Below are positions 1 through 7,824 of a DNA stretch of 13,697 bases, one piece after another. Below the pieces are notes generated by a model. It made no database searches, was not told the DNA's origin, and worked only from the letters and a program-made list of their open reading frames with translations. A program made the translations under genes and the position numbers. The number at the start of each line of letters is the position of its first letter. The stretch's first letter is position 1. This DNA comes from Phoronis ovalis (taxonomy: Eukaryota; Phoronida; Phoronidae). The stretch covers positions 1 through 13,697 of the forward strand of contig JAOXYB010036717.1 of the NCBI GenBank assembly GCA_028565635.1. The letters are read 5' to 3'.

Positions 1-342
1 AGACAATTTGGTGAGTTTACTAAATATAAGAACTGAATCTTTATGAGCATGTCATTATCATTTATTATTAAATAGTATTTCAGTAGTCAAATTTTATACT
101 ACAAACTGAATTTTTTTATTAAGCATTGTTAGTACTGTAACGTTCATTGCTATTTTGTCTTAAATAGAGAACTTGCATCATTACAATTAACCTACATGAT
201 ATGTTGACTTTTTCTACGCATCTCGAGAGGCAACATAAATCAATTTCTAAATTAGGGCAATTAGCTAAGTAAACATGTATATTTCCGAAAATAAGTTTAA
301 TTTATCATCCAATCATGATTATCAAACAAGCAGCACGACTGT
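1..342. other. AT-rich stretch without a gene
   Basis: I see no coding region, RNA gene or clear repeat here. In a complete DIRS-type element on the minus strand this is where the region downstream of RNase H (methyltransferase-like and tyrosine recombinase domains) would lie, but none of the three minus frames gives a recognisable continuation. The element was therefore truncated, or has decayed beyond recognition, at about 343. Confidence 0.5.
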
Positions 343-627
343 TTATCTGCCAAACAATTTTCTTTTCCTCGTATATAATCGACCGCTGATATCCATATGT
401 TTATCCCATAAAGCCCATTGCCAAATGGCTAAACTTATGTCATGGCAATTAGTCACAGATTTGCAACCACCCATCTGATTAATATAAGCTACAGCTATAG
501 TATTATCAAGCTGCAGTTGTATTAGTCCTGGTTCATGACGTTCTGCACTAGCTCTTGATAATCTGACTTGTGAGCTGTGCAGACAGTCATGGAAACTTAC
601 ATAGCCAATTACAGTGAAAGTACCCAA
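343..627 (-). pseudogene. RNase H-like fragment of a DIRS-type retrotransposon
   Basis: This open stretch of 94 codons on the minus strand reads like the RNase H domain that follows reverse transcriptase in DIRS/tyrosine-recombinase retrotransposons, where it removes RNA from the RNA:DNA hybrid. Seen directly: LQLDNTIAVAYINQMGG at residues 38-54, containing the DNT(x)AVAYIN..GG signature with the catalytic Asp in DNT, and IWQWAL at residues 68-73 at the family's usual spacing. The reading stops after about 20 more residues at a TAA (343-345), before the complete histidine-containing C-terminal part expected for this domain. The first roughly 35 residues do not resemble the family, so the frame there is probably shifted or degenerate. 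No complete reverse transcriptase lies upstream (628-730 has stops in all frames), so this is a dead relic. Gag-like pieces on the same strand lie upstream. A remnant from another retroelement class with a similar RNase H is less likely. Confidence 0.68.
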
Positions 628-729
628 ACTTTGAAATCTATGTAATTCCTACCGAATTAGTTCATACATCACTGTCTAGATACTCTCTGATTATCCAACT
701 ACTCCCTTCACCATTTGAAACTCTTGAAT

Positions 730-954
730 TCAGTTTTTACCATGCAGTAAGCTTGTTTTATCCTGGGCCTCACACACCAGCCCAGTTTTTTGACAGGTAC
801 CGCATCCCTCTGGGTGCCAGCGCAGGAGTTGCAAATAGCCAAAGAAGTAGTGGGAGTTGAAGTTGGATAATGAGAGAGTATCTGGACGCTGATATATGAA
901 CTCAGCACTGGCAGCATTCTCATTAAGAGACTCGTCAAGGCCATCACTTTGATA
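730..954 (-). pseudogene. Possible retroelement gag-like frame, no start codon
   Basis: On the minus strand a frame is open from 954 to a TGA at 730-732 (about 74 codons) with no ATG at its beginning. Its first part is acidic and polar (SDGLDESLNENAASAEF, then IYQRPDTLSLSN), a composition more like real protein than the overlapping ATG-started frame (708-947), which is hydrophobic. Further on it contains three cysteines close together (GCGTCQKTGLVC). It lies upstream of the RNase H-like fragment on the same strand, where the first ORF (gag) of a DIRS element would be expected. I cannot identify a family from the residues. The gag assignment rests on position and composition only. Confidence 0.25.
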
Positions 955-1006
955 TCATTATCATTATTATCATAATATTATCATTATTATTATCATAATT
1001 ATATTC
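954..1006. repeat. ATT/ATC microsatellite
   Basis: Imperfect run of ATT and ATC triplets (TCATTATTATCATAATATTA and similar) over about 50 bp. It separates the two halves of the putative gag-like relic and may have expanded inside the dead element. Confidence 0.8.
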
Positions 1007-1028
1007 AACGAGTCTTTGATTCATAGTC

Positions 1029-1148
1029 TTATACCACTACTGCAGCATCAACTTTATCTACTACTACAGGAGGTACTTTCTCAACCTCATTAACAAGAAC
1101 TTCTTTCTGCATATCTGTTTCAGGCACAATGCCACGGTGATTCCTCAT
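1029..1148 (-). pseudogene. Charged, valine-rich 39-codon frame, possible gag piece
   Basis: Minus-strand frame from an ATG at 1146-1148 to TAA at 1029-1031. Its product is rich in Glu, Asp, Lys and Val (for example KEVLVNEVEKVPPVVVDKVD), which is unusual for chance frames in AT-rich DNA, where Phe, Ile, Asn and Tyr dominate. It directly follows and overlaps another short frame (1145-1216), so a single ancestral frame with one indel is the simplest reading. With the frame at 730-954 it may be the beginning of the retroelement's first ORF. No domain is recognised. Confidence 0.28.
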
Positions 1149-1216
1149 GGGTAAGAACTCGTTCTCGTTTTTTTGTCCATGTCTTTGGACTTGGAAGAAG
1201 AGTGTTTGGTAGCCAT
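1145..1216 (-). pseudogene. Short Ser/Lys-rich frame, possible start of the gag-like ORF
   Basis: A 23-residue minus-strand frame starts at the ATG at 1214-1216 with MATKHSSSKSKDMDKK and ends at a TGA (1145-1147) that overlaps the ATG of the next frame. The Ser/Lys-rich, basic composition would suit the N-terminus of a nucleic-acid-binding gag-like protein, but no homology is recognised. Treat it as a candidate first segment of the same broken ORF as the frame at 1029-1148. Confidence 0.22.
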
Positions 1217-1800
1217 TTTTAATGAGTATGAGCTACAACAATAAATAGCAATTGCATTTAAGCTTCCACGAGGTCTTATGAATAAATTAGTTATGGCCGC
1301 TACAAGGCATGCCTACTGAAGTATTCTAGACAACTGTCACTGTTTCGAAAAAATGATTATATTAACTATAACATGTAAGTTGTTCTAATGCGCCTCAACA
1401 TAGAGGTTGTTAATCATATGAATGTATGTCGTCTGCGCGAGGTCGACGAGATGAGTAATAGCAAGCGGCTACTAAGGCTAATAAATATGCCGTTTTGATA
1501 AATTTTTCGAATATGTCTGCTGCAACACTAATTCAATTAGTTCTAAACTTACATCTTACATAGAATTATAACTCTGTATCAACTCAACAAGGTCAGCGAG
1601 TTATATTCAAAACAATTCTAGGGCTTATTTCAAACCAAAGCCCCAACATACTTACTCAATTTTGAGCGATGTAGACGGAGCGAACAGAAACACATCTTTA
1701 GAACTGCCCGCACAAAGGTTTAATTCACTGACCCACACATGCACAGTTCAATCTCATTTGTATTCCTGTTATGTATGACATCATGATGGTAGAATCTTGA
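1217..1800. other. Non-coding stretch upstream of the retroelement relic
   Basis: No gene or clear repeat is visible. If the frame starting at 1216 is the first ORF of the minus-strand element, this stretch could hold its 5' leader and terminal repeat, but I found no matching second copy in the window. A small hairpin with GGGCTT (1621-1626) and AAGCCC (1638-1643) arms lies inside. Confidence 0.35.
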
Positions 1801-1995
1801 TCGTATCATAACCTAGGGTGTGTCTCGTACCAACCTAGGTCATTTCGCAACTTAGGTCATGTCGTAACAAACTAGATAATGTAGTAACCTAAGTCATGTT
1901 ACAACCTAGGCCATGTCATAACATTGTGTTGTAACATATGTCGTGTCGTAACATAAGCAGGGTCATAACCTAGGTCATATTGTAATCTAGGCTCA
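1801..1995. repeat. Degenerate 17-bp minisatellite, about 11 copies
   Basis: Tandem degenerate copies of a unit close to GTCGTAACCTAGGTCAT, with individual copies 14-21 bp long. The words AACCTAGG and TAGGTCAT recur, so the array contains several AGGTCA hexamers and CCTAGG palindromes. Copy divergence is high, which indicates an old array. Confidence 0.8.
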
Positions 1996-2329
1996 CAATT
2001 GTCTGCATTCTGTAACTTTCTGTTTTATTAAAATCTTGAGTAACTTTGTATCAAGACATCTGATTAGACATGCCTTATTTCTTTTCATTTTTTTACCAAT
2101 CATACTTGAGATTACAACAAGCTAGCATACCCTTATGAGATCATCAGTTGCAATTTTGCAGTCAAGAAAAAATGTGACTTTTAAAACTGGAAGCATCCTC
2201 AAAAACATGATACTTATTATTTGCTTCAACTATAGGAAAACACAAAGGGCTAGTATGATATTTTGTGCTTATACATTTAAAAAAAACCCAACAAGATTTG
2301 CTGCGTAGTTTCAAGTACACAGTGGACAT
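1996..2329. other. AT-rich stretch without a gene
   Basis: Nothing recognisable as coding or repeated within the window. It lies between the minisatellite and the end of the inverted repeat copy. Confidence 0.45.
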
Positions 2330-2860
2330 AGCTTTCACAATTATGATGGAGGCACAAACATTAATTGTTATTCTGGTTCACAAAAGCTATTATGAAGGTC
2401 TAAAATGGCAATAAAGGCAATTTGACGGACTAACGAGGTAAATATTTCCATTTTTACATGAATGGATTAGTACACCTGGCGTACAGAATGCAGCAACTAT
2501 TCATGTATCGGTCAGTCTTGGTCAGAACGGCAAATGTCTGCAGATTTTTGAGAAGCATCGCTCACAATTGGACACTTTTACCAGCTAGATGGCCGAAAAA
2601 GGCAATAATTGATTACTTAACGAGCAAGTCTGTCATGCTCATGTATCCCAAGTATGGAATATGAATGCTAGATTAAGATTCAATAGCTTGTTCATGGTAA
2701 ATGTGAAGTCTGATTACTTTATTACCAAAAAACGGTTGCAACGCACGCATGATGGTTTAAGGTACAACACAAATATGTGGTCTTGCTAAGGTTTAGCTAT
2801 TATTTACAGCCTTTACAGATTTTGTTTGCAGCCGGTTTACTGATAAATCAAAAGCAACCA
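2330..2860 (-). repeat. Copy 1 of an inverted dispersed repeat pair
   Basis: The reverse complement of this stretch aligns along most of its length with 3585-4175. Landmarks in order are CCACATATTTG and a TTAAACCA word (2753-2780), GGTAATAAAG (2716-2725), CTGCAGACATTT (2537-2548), ATATTTACCTCG (2434-2445) and TTTGTGAACCAGAATAA (2370-2386). The frame matching the open frame of copy 2 is free of stops at 2717-2779 and 2493-2555 but carries stops elsewhere (for example TAA at 2714-2716), so this copy is dead. The plus-strand frame 2458-2664 is the antisense shadow of this repeat and is not treated as a gene. Confidence 0.75.
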
Positions 2861-2970
2861 TGACATTTAGATATGGTGCAGTATTTAATTATCTTAAATA
2901 TGCCCCAGATAGAAGCAGTGAAAGGGGACGAAAGACTAAAAAGAATTACGATTTTATTGATTTCTAACCT

Positions 2971-3070
2971 GAAGCATAAACTTTTAAAATTGATATTCGC
3001 TTTCAACAAAATATCAAAAATCTGAGAAACTGGTTTGTAGCTCTATTTGTGAAAATAACTCATGTAAAAG
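2971..3070. repeat. AT-rich direct repeat, partner at 5615-5712
   Basis: Begins GAAGCATAAACTTTT and later has TAGCTCTATTTGTGAAAATAA. The segment at 5615-5712 begins GATGCATAAACTTTT and has TAGCTATATATGTAAAGATAA in the same order and spacing. The match is partial and in low-complexity sequence, so it is a likely but diverged dispersed repeat. Confidence 0.4.
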
Positions 3071-3341
3071 TTTGAATATATAGGCTTAGTGTGTTTTGGC
3101 ATATTTTTTTGAAAATAATTTACAAATTTAGAAAGTTTTTGCATGTGTATACATATGTACTTATTAATAATTTGTTTTTTTTCCATTTAACTTTGAATAT
3201 TATTTGCCATCTTGTAAGAATCATAGTACTGCTTAATGTGTTTTGTAAAACAAGATTTTATAGTTTATTTTATAATATATATATAAAGTTGAACTGTAAA
3301 TTTGCTGTAAATTGATCCGAATGTTACTGGCATATTACGGT

Positions 3342-3510
3342 GGGATAGCATTGTTTTAACTGGTTTTCCATGTTGTTTTAACATTGGTGTCAATGATGTT
3401 GGATCAACGCTGAAATGCCAACGTTGTTTCGACTTGCAAATCCAACTAGTTTTCAACGGCATTTGAACGTTGAAATCTAACAATGTTTCAACGTTGATTC
3501 GTTTTTTGCC
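3342..3510. repeat. Degenerate minisatellite with AACGTTGAAA-like words
   Basis: Repeated variants of TTTCAACGTTGAAAT, GCCAACGTTGTTTCGAC and CAACGCTGAAATGCC appear at roughly 24-30-bp spacing. The words are partly palindromic around AACGTT. A minus-strand frame (3265-3531) crosses the block because the repeat happens to be open; its product is repetitive and I do not regard it as a gene. Confidence 0.6.
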
Positions 3511-3584
3511 TGCTGAACATAAAAGTAGCATGAAATTTCAAAACACAGAAATAAAGTTGTTTTATGAATTATTAAGGAAACCTC

Positions 3585-4175
3585 TTGGTCCTGTTGTCGC
3601 TTTCCGTGTTTTGTTAATGCATGAGCACTCTTGTAAAGAACCACTTTGAATTCTTGCTTAAAGCCTGAGAATATTTCCTTAGACAGATGGTATAACCACA
3701 TATTTGCTTTGTACATTAAACCAGCGTACGTTTGTTGCATCCGTTTGATGGTAATAAAGCAAACAAACTTTGGATTTATCAGCACGATATCAAATCATGG
3801 TGTAGCATTTGTCCTGTACTCTGGATGTACCAATATCAATTATCGTATTAAAGTTCCCATTTTGATATATTTATTTGCTAAAAATATCAAGTTGTGTGCG
3901 ATTCTCCTCAAAAACCTGCAGACATTTGAAGTTGTGACTAAAACTGATCGAAACATGAATAGCTGCATTACGTGAGTCAGGTATACTAACCAGATAGTAC
4001 CGCGTTACGATGTAAAAATTAAAATATTTACCTCGCTAGAGATAGTCCATCAGTTTGCTTTCCTCGCCATTTTAAATCTTCATAAGAACGTTTGTGAACC
4101 AGAATAAAATGTTTGTGTCTCCATTATTGCATTTGAACCCCATCATAATGGTGAAAGCTGTTCACTGTGAAGTAC
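3585..4175 (+). repeat. Copy 2 of the inverted dispersed repeat pair
   Basis: Aligned partner of the reverse complement of 2330-2860. Shared landmarks in the same order: CCACATATTTG and TTAAACCA (3696-3723), GGTAATAAAG (3750-3759), CTGCAGACATTT (3916-3927), ATATTTACCTCG (4024-4035), TTTGTGAACCAGAATAA (4092-4108) and a GTGAAAGCT/CACTGTG end near 4150-4170. The weakest part is the 5' end (3585-3690). About 720 bp separate the two copies, so a transcript through both could fold into a long imperfect duplex. I do not recognise the family. Confidence 0.75.
3646..3975 (+). CDS. Unrecognised 109-codon frame inside repeat copy 2
   Basis: This open frame lies inside the plus copy of the inverted repeat pair. 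Copy 1 can be aligned to it in the same frame over two indel-free stretches of 21 codons: copy 2 3697-3759 against copy 1 2779-2717, and copy 2 3904-3966 against copy 1 2555-2493. In the second stretch the protein is nearly the same (LLKNLQTF...TKTDR.MNSC), and 7 of the 10 base differences fall on third codon positions, six of them silent. That is what an ancestral coding sequence leaves behind. In the first stretch the differences show no third-position bias. The product has hydrophobic stretches (for example IKVPILIYLF) and several cysteines, but no domain or catalytic motif I know. The start is arbitrary. Copy 1 carries stops, so the family is probably a decayed element-encoded protein. Chance openness remains possible. 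Confidence 0.3.
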   Translation: MNSCLKPENISLDRWYNHIFALYIKPAYVCCIRLMVIKQTNFGFISTISNHGVAFVLYSGCTNINYRIKVPILIYLFAKNIKLCAILLKNLQTFEVVTKTDRNMNSCIT

Positions 4176-4188
4176 ATATCTGTCAATG

Positions 4189-4207
4189 CTCCCGATCTCG
4201 TCGGGAG
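4189..4207. repeat. Perfect 7-bp inverted repeat in CTCCCGA repeats
   Basis: CTCCCGA (4189-4195) and TCGGGAG (4201-4207) flank a 5-base loop. Further TCCCGAT and CTCCTGAT words follow to about 4257, giving a short cluster of one motif. Confidence 0.5.
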
Positions 4208-4560
4208 TCTCCCGATTCTGAAGCTCACCTCCCGATCCATATTAAAAATCTCCTGATTTCAAAATTTTCATGTTTCAAAATTTTTCGGCTCATCACGGAA
4301 ATATACGAAGGAAGCCATATAGCAGTCACCAAATTGGTATGTGCAATAATGACAATAACAGCAAATAATTTTTTTTTGTTAAAGGTCAAACTAAAAATGC
4401 ATTGAATACTATCAAAGCAGTCCAAAATGGCTCAGAATGCATAAAGTAAAGCCATTTTTCAAAATTTTATGGGGGAGCGTGCCACAGGACCCCCCTACTT
4501 TGACACGTCCTCGGGAAAATCTCCCTATCTGGCATTTTGGCAAGTTGACAGGTATGGAAG
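4190..4560 (+). repeat. Probable dispersed-repeat relic with G-run/C-run patch
   Basis: The block starts with the CTCCCGA cluster and ends with a GC-rich patch at 4471-4515, in which GGGGGAGCGTGCC is closely followed by GGACCCCCCTACTTTGACACG. Both are compositional islands in AT-rich surroundings. The combination resembles old dispersed elements common in marine invertebrate genomes, but I cannot name the family. The overlapping open frames on both strands (4094-4405 plus, 4225-4425 minus) show no recognisable domain and are probably by-products. Confidence 0.35.
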
Positions 4561-5294
4561 TAGGCTTAAACTTTTTTAATTTTCGCTCGCAATTTTTTTC
4601 CGAATAGGACAGCAGTCACGTTCATACCGTGAATTGATATGCCTGACCCTGGATGCCTGTGTTGAATTGTTCAGTTGACAAACTTGAGTTGAGAGTGAAG
4701 AAGAAATTTGTATTAAGTATTTGTACTATACAGGTCTAAGGGTTGTCATTGATACCCCGAAATTGATAACTTTGAAATAAAGTAAAAGTCAAATATTTTT
4801 GAATTTCATTTTTAGACTAGATAGTGAGTTGGTTAAGCAAATCTGCACCGATAGTGGTGCATATTTTAGACTAGACCTTTGCACAAAATAATTCACCCTG
4901 GACAAAAGTAAAGCTCTAAACATTTACCCAGGGCGAAAATATTATGAAGGTCCAGATTTATTTTTCACTAAAAAGAGTTCACAATCTCAATGTTACTCAT
5001 TTTCTTACATTCAGACATTTCCCCAAACATCATTTTTTACTAAAACCTGAAAAACTCATTATTGGTTTCAAGAAACTGAACACAAAGTTGCATTTTGTGA
5101 CATAAATTGAAAATTTTCAAGATTCCAAACAAAACAAAACAAAAATTCAATTTGTAAGCTAAATTTAGGCCAAAGAAAATATGTTTTTCATTTTGAGTGA
5201 AACTTGCCTACTTGGGGTGTAATTCTCCAAAAGAAAATTAGTTGCCAACGTGTTTATTACTGGACTATATGGGATATGCTTGTGAAGTGTAGTT
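4561..5294. other. AT-rich stretch without a gene, with small hairpins
   Basis: No coding region is visible. The word TTTTAGACTAGA occurs twice (about 4812 and 4865). GCACC/GGTGC arms form a small hairpin at about 4845-4860. A larger imperfect hairpin is listed separately. Confidence 0.4.
4874..4952. repeat. Imperfect hairpin with GACCTT and CCCTGG arms
   Basis: Left arm has GACCTT (4874-4879) then CCCTGG (4896-4901). The right arm has CCAGGG (4928-4933) then AAGGTC (4947-4952), the reverse complement in matching order with an AT-rich, partly paired middle. The loop is 26 bases. It may be a small fold-back relic. Confidence 0.45.
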
Positions 5295-5990
5295 TAAGGT
5301 AGATATTATTGTTAGGCATAATTTATTCACATCTTAGACTTCAAGATAAATTTTCGCTATTTAAATGAAAGACAAATAAAAGTATACATTTTCTAATAGT
5401 ATGCAACTCAAACTTTTTAAATCTATAATTTTTTTCTCTGGGTAGGTCATATAACCTGAGCGGTTACCATTTTGGGTTAAAACTTTAAATGTATGAAACA
5501 TAAAATTCAAAAGAATACAAGTCAACAACCCCTCATACTACAAAGTTGAAACTACTTCGTTAATAAACTATGAATTTTCAAAGCTTTGTCATCTCAATTT
5601 TGTAGATTTTTTTCTGATGCATAAACTTTTGAAAATTCATATCTTTTGAACAAAGTAAAATTTCAAAAAAATTGACATACACTTTATTAGCTATATATGT
5701 AAAGATAATTTGTACAAAATTTCAACTAAATAGCTTTCGTGCATTTTTCTCCTTATATTCTTTTAAATTTTACATTTCAAAAATTAACGTTATATCCCAA
5801 AATGGTATCCGTACAGGTCACATGATCTACTTAGAGAAAAATAAATCATGGATTTAAAAAGTTTAAGTTGTATACTTTCAAAATATATATATTTTTATCT
5901 TTAATTTTAAAAATTTTTCTAAATTAAAATTAGCTAAATATTACTTAACTTATAAGTGTGAATAAATTATGTCGAACCATATTCGTTACG
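5295..5990. repeat. Large degenerate palindrome (fold-back or MITE-like)
   Basis: The left half aligns with the reverse complement of the right half over about 300 bp. Perfect paired blocks are 5317-5330 with 5958-5971 (CATAATTTATTCAC and its complement), 5410-5423 with 5851-5864 (AAACTTTTTAAATC) and 5465-5476 with 5796-5807 (TACCATTTTGGG). The three pairs share a centre near 5636-5644, and the sequence between them is alignable with small indels. A further TATGAATTTTCAAA/TTGAAAATTCATA pair (5569-5582 with 5629-5641) lies near the middle. No coding frame with recognisable content is present; the 61-codon frame at 5672-5857 lies inside the right arm. A non-autonomous fold-back DNA transposon or an old inverted duplication fits best. 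I could not define terminal sequences or a target-site duplication. Confidence 0.7.
5615..5712. repeat. AT-rich direct repeat, partner at 2971-3070
   Basis: Second occurrence of the GATGCATAAACTTTT ... TAGCTATATATGTAAAGATAA block, here at the centre of the large palindrome. This may mean the palindrome's core belongs to a dispersed family. The sequence is low in complexity, so the relation is tentative. Confidence 0.4.
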
Positions 5991-6195
5991 TTAATTTTTT
6001 ATAAAGAGTAGTACGGGACTCTCTTTTTTCAGCCACTTTTTGTGATCAGAAACCAATTCAAAGATTCCATCCTTTTTGTCTTGCAGATCAAGATATCACT
6101 TAAACATAGACTTACCAAGAATTCAAAGCCAGTGAACAAAGTTTGAAAGTGTCTTCTTACATACTGTGATATAAGATTATTAGTCGTGTTATATA
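5991..6195. other. AT-rich stretch without a gene
   Basis: No coding frame or clear repeat is seen. It connects the palindrome with the tandem duplication that follows. Confidence 0.4.
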
Positions 6196-6368
6196 AAGTC
6201 TTTTAATATTACAGGAATATTGGAATAATGAAAAGCAATATATAATCAACATGATATTTTACAAACAGTGATTCAACAAATTAGTAGCATAAATGTTTAC
6301 ATGCCTCCACAAGTCTATTAATATTACAATAATAATGTAAAGCAAATTAATATAAAACAACATTATTT
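6196..6368. repeat. Diverged tandem duplication, period about 115 bp
   Basis: AAGTCTTTTAATATTACA at 6196-6213 and AAGTCTATTAATATTACA at 6311-6328 begin two copies. The following bases (ATAATG.AAAGCAA, then CAACAT.AT) match in order. The second copy runs into the next tandem array. Confidence 0.6.
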
Positions 6369-6370
6369 TT

Positions 6371-6925
6371 GGCCATATTATGATTCAATGATTTTAAAAT
6401 CGATAGATTTTACTGTTACCAAATAAGTAATACTATATTTTAAATTCAAATGGATATCACTTTCCCTTCCCTTCTTTCCCTTACTAACAAAACCTTTGAC
6501 ATGGATGCTAGTCAACCATACTAGTTCTGAAATTGATCGGCTCCATTGACCCCATGTGAATAATATACCATTTAAATTTCAAATGTATATCACTTTCCCT
6601 TCCCCAGATATCCTGTTAACAAGACTAAAATAAGTTTGACAAGGCCAGCTGGCCATGTTGGTTCCAAATTATCTCAAAATTGATAGGCTTCATTGTCACA
6701 ATGTGAGTTATACATGATTTAAATTTTGAATGGATATTTCATTACATATCTGGATATATCAGGCAAATAATAAATTTGGCATGTTTGATGAGCACGCCAG
6801 TCTGCCAAATTGGTTACAAATGACCCCAAAATCAATAAATAGGTTGTCATTGTCACAACTTGAGAAATATATAATTTAAATTTCAAATGGATATCACATT
6901 CACTTCTCGAGATATCCCGCTAGCA
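6371..6925. repeat. Four diverged tandem units, period about 137-151 bp
   Basis: Units can be anchored by GGCCAT-like words at 6371, about 6514, 6651 and about 6802. They are followed in each by AAAAT.GAT.G, a word like CATTGTCACAA.TGAG, and TTTAAATT.AAATGGATATCAC. Two neighbouring units also share TTTCCCTTCCC. The last unit ends near the CTCGAGATATCCCGCTAGCAG word at 6905-6925. The motif CCAGTC.GCCA.ATTGG of the fourth unit recalls the CCAGTCGGCCATCTTGG word of the large array at 7825-11222, so the arrays may be distantly related. Confidence 0.65.
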
Positions 6926-7373
6926 GTTACAGGATAAAGCCTACTGCTGGGGTTCAATAAATGCCTTAGCTTATATTCTGGAACTATATCAAATCTTCAG
7001 ATGCTTTCCTGTTTGCACTCGGGACCTTACAACTGCATCAAACATACATTTAAATGCTGTGACTGGCATCTTGATATTGAAATTGTTTGGCCATACTAAA
7101 TGATCTAATTTTATAGCATGACATCACCTACTAAATATTGCACCACCTATTTAAAATCAAAATATGCTAGGTATTAAACTACGGTAAGAATTCATGCATT
7201 CAACAAATTAATATCTGTTTTTAATTTTTCAGGGAGTACAAATTTTATAAAATATATTCCTAAAAATATGGGTGATAATCTACGGAATGCGTTAAAGCAG
7301 TGCATGAATATCAGATTTTGATACAAAATTTTGGAAATCTGGAATTGTACAAATTGAGAATTTTACCCTACAG
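6926..7373. other. AT-rich stretch without a gene
   Basis: No coding region, RNA gene or strong repeat is visible. It separates the tandem array from the fold-back element. Confidence 0.4.
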
Positions 7374-7511
7374 TAGGTTTCCGAGTTATGCTCTTCCGTA
7401 TATACAAAATACTGGTTTGTGATGCGGTATAATGATGTCAGAAAAATCTGAGTAACTGTCACAAACCAGTATATTTAGTACTTTATCGGGATAACAGAAC
7501 TCGGAAATCTA
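7374..7511. repeat. Fold-back element with about 50-bp inverted arms
   Basis: Left arm 7374-7422 and right arm 7459-7511 are imperfect reverse complements. The outer ends share TTTCCGAGTT and the inner ends share the perfect 14-mer ATACTGGTTTGTGA/TCACAAACCAGTAT. A loop of 36 bases separates them, and the middle of the arms differs by substitutions and a small indel. Pairing weakens outside 7374 and 7511. A small MITE-like element fits; a structured transcript is possible but not shown. Confidence 0.7.
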
Positions 7512-7824
7512 CTCTAAGTAGAGAATACAGTAGAAATAAGTAGATACACTGAAAATGCAGCCATCTTATAAATTCGTTATTAGTTTATGATTAATGCTGA
7601 TCAAGCACCCTAACAATTTATTATACTGGGTGACATATAGTGTCATGTACAAGACAAGAACTCCTTCTTTTGTTCCTTGATTTTGTTTCTGTTTCAAATT
7701 TTGGTATGTATGATCCCTTGTTATCTGAAGGCATTATCAAAAAAAATGGAGTGGTCTGCAAATTTTCATAAGAGGTTCCAATCACAGTGAAGTAATTTTA
7801 AAGTGATCATAGTATTCAGGATCT
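7512..7824. other. AT-rich stretch without a gene
   Basis: Nothing recognisable. It leads into the first, most diverged unit of the large tandem array. Confidence 0.4.

Noticed and set aside
708-947. Minus-strand ATG-started frame of 79 codons
   Set aside because: It overlaps a more protein-like acidic frame; its hydrophobic, Ser/Thr/Leu-rich product looks like an out-of-frame reading.
2458-2664. Plus-strand frame of 68 codons in repeat copy 1
   Set aside because: It is antisense to the frame conserved between the two repeat copies and has no recognisable domain.
3265-3531. Minus-strand frame of 88 codons
   Set aside because: Most of it is translation of the AACGTTGAAA minisatellite, with an AT-rich tail; no domain is present.
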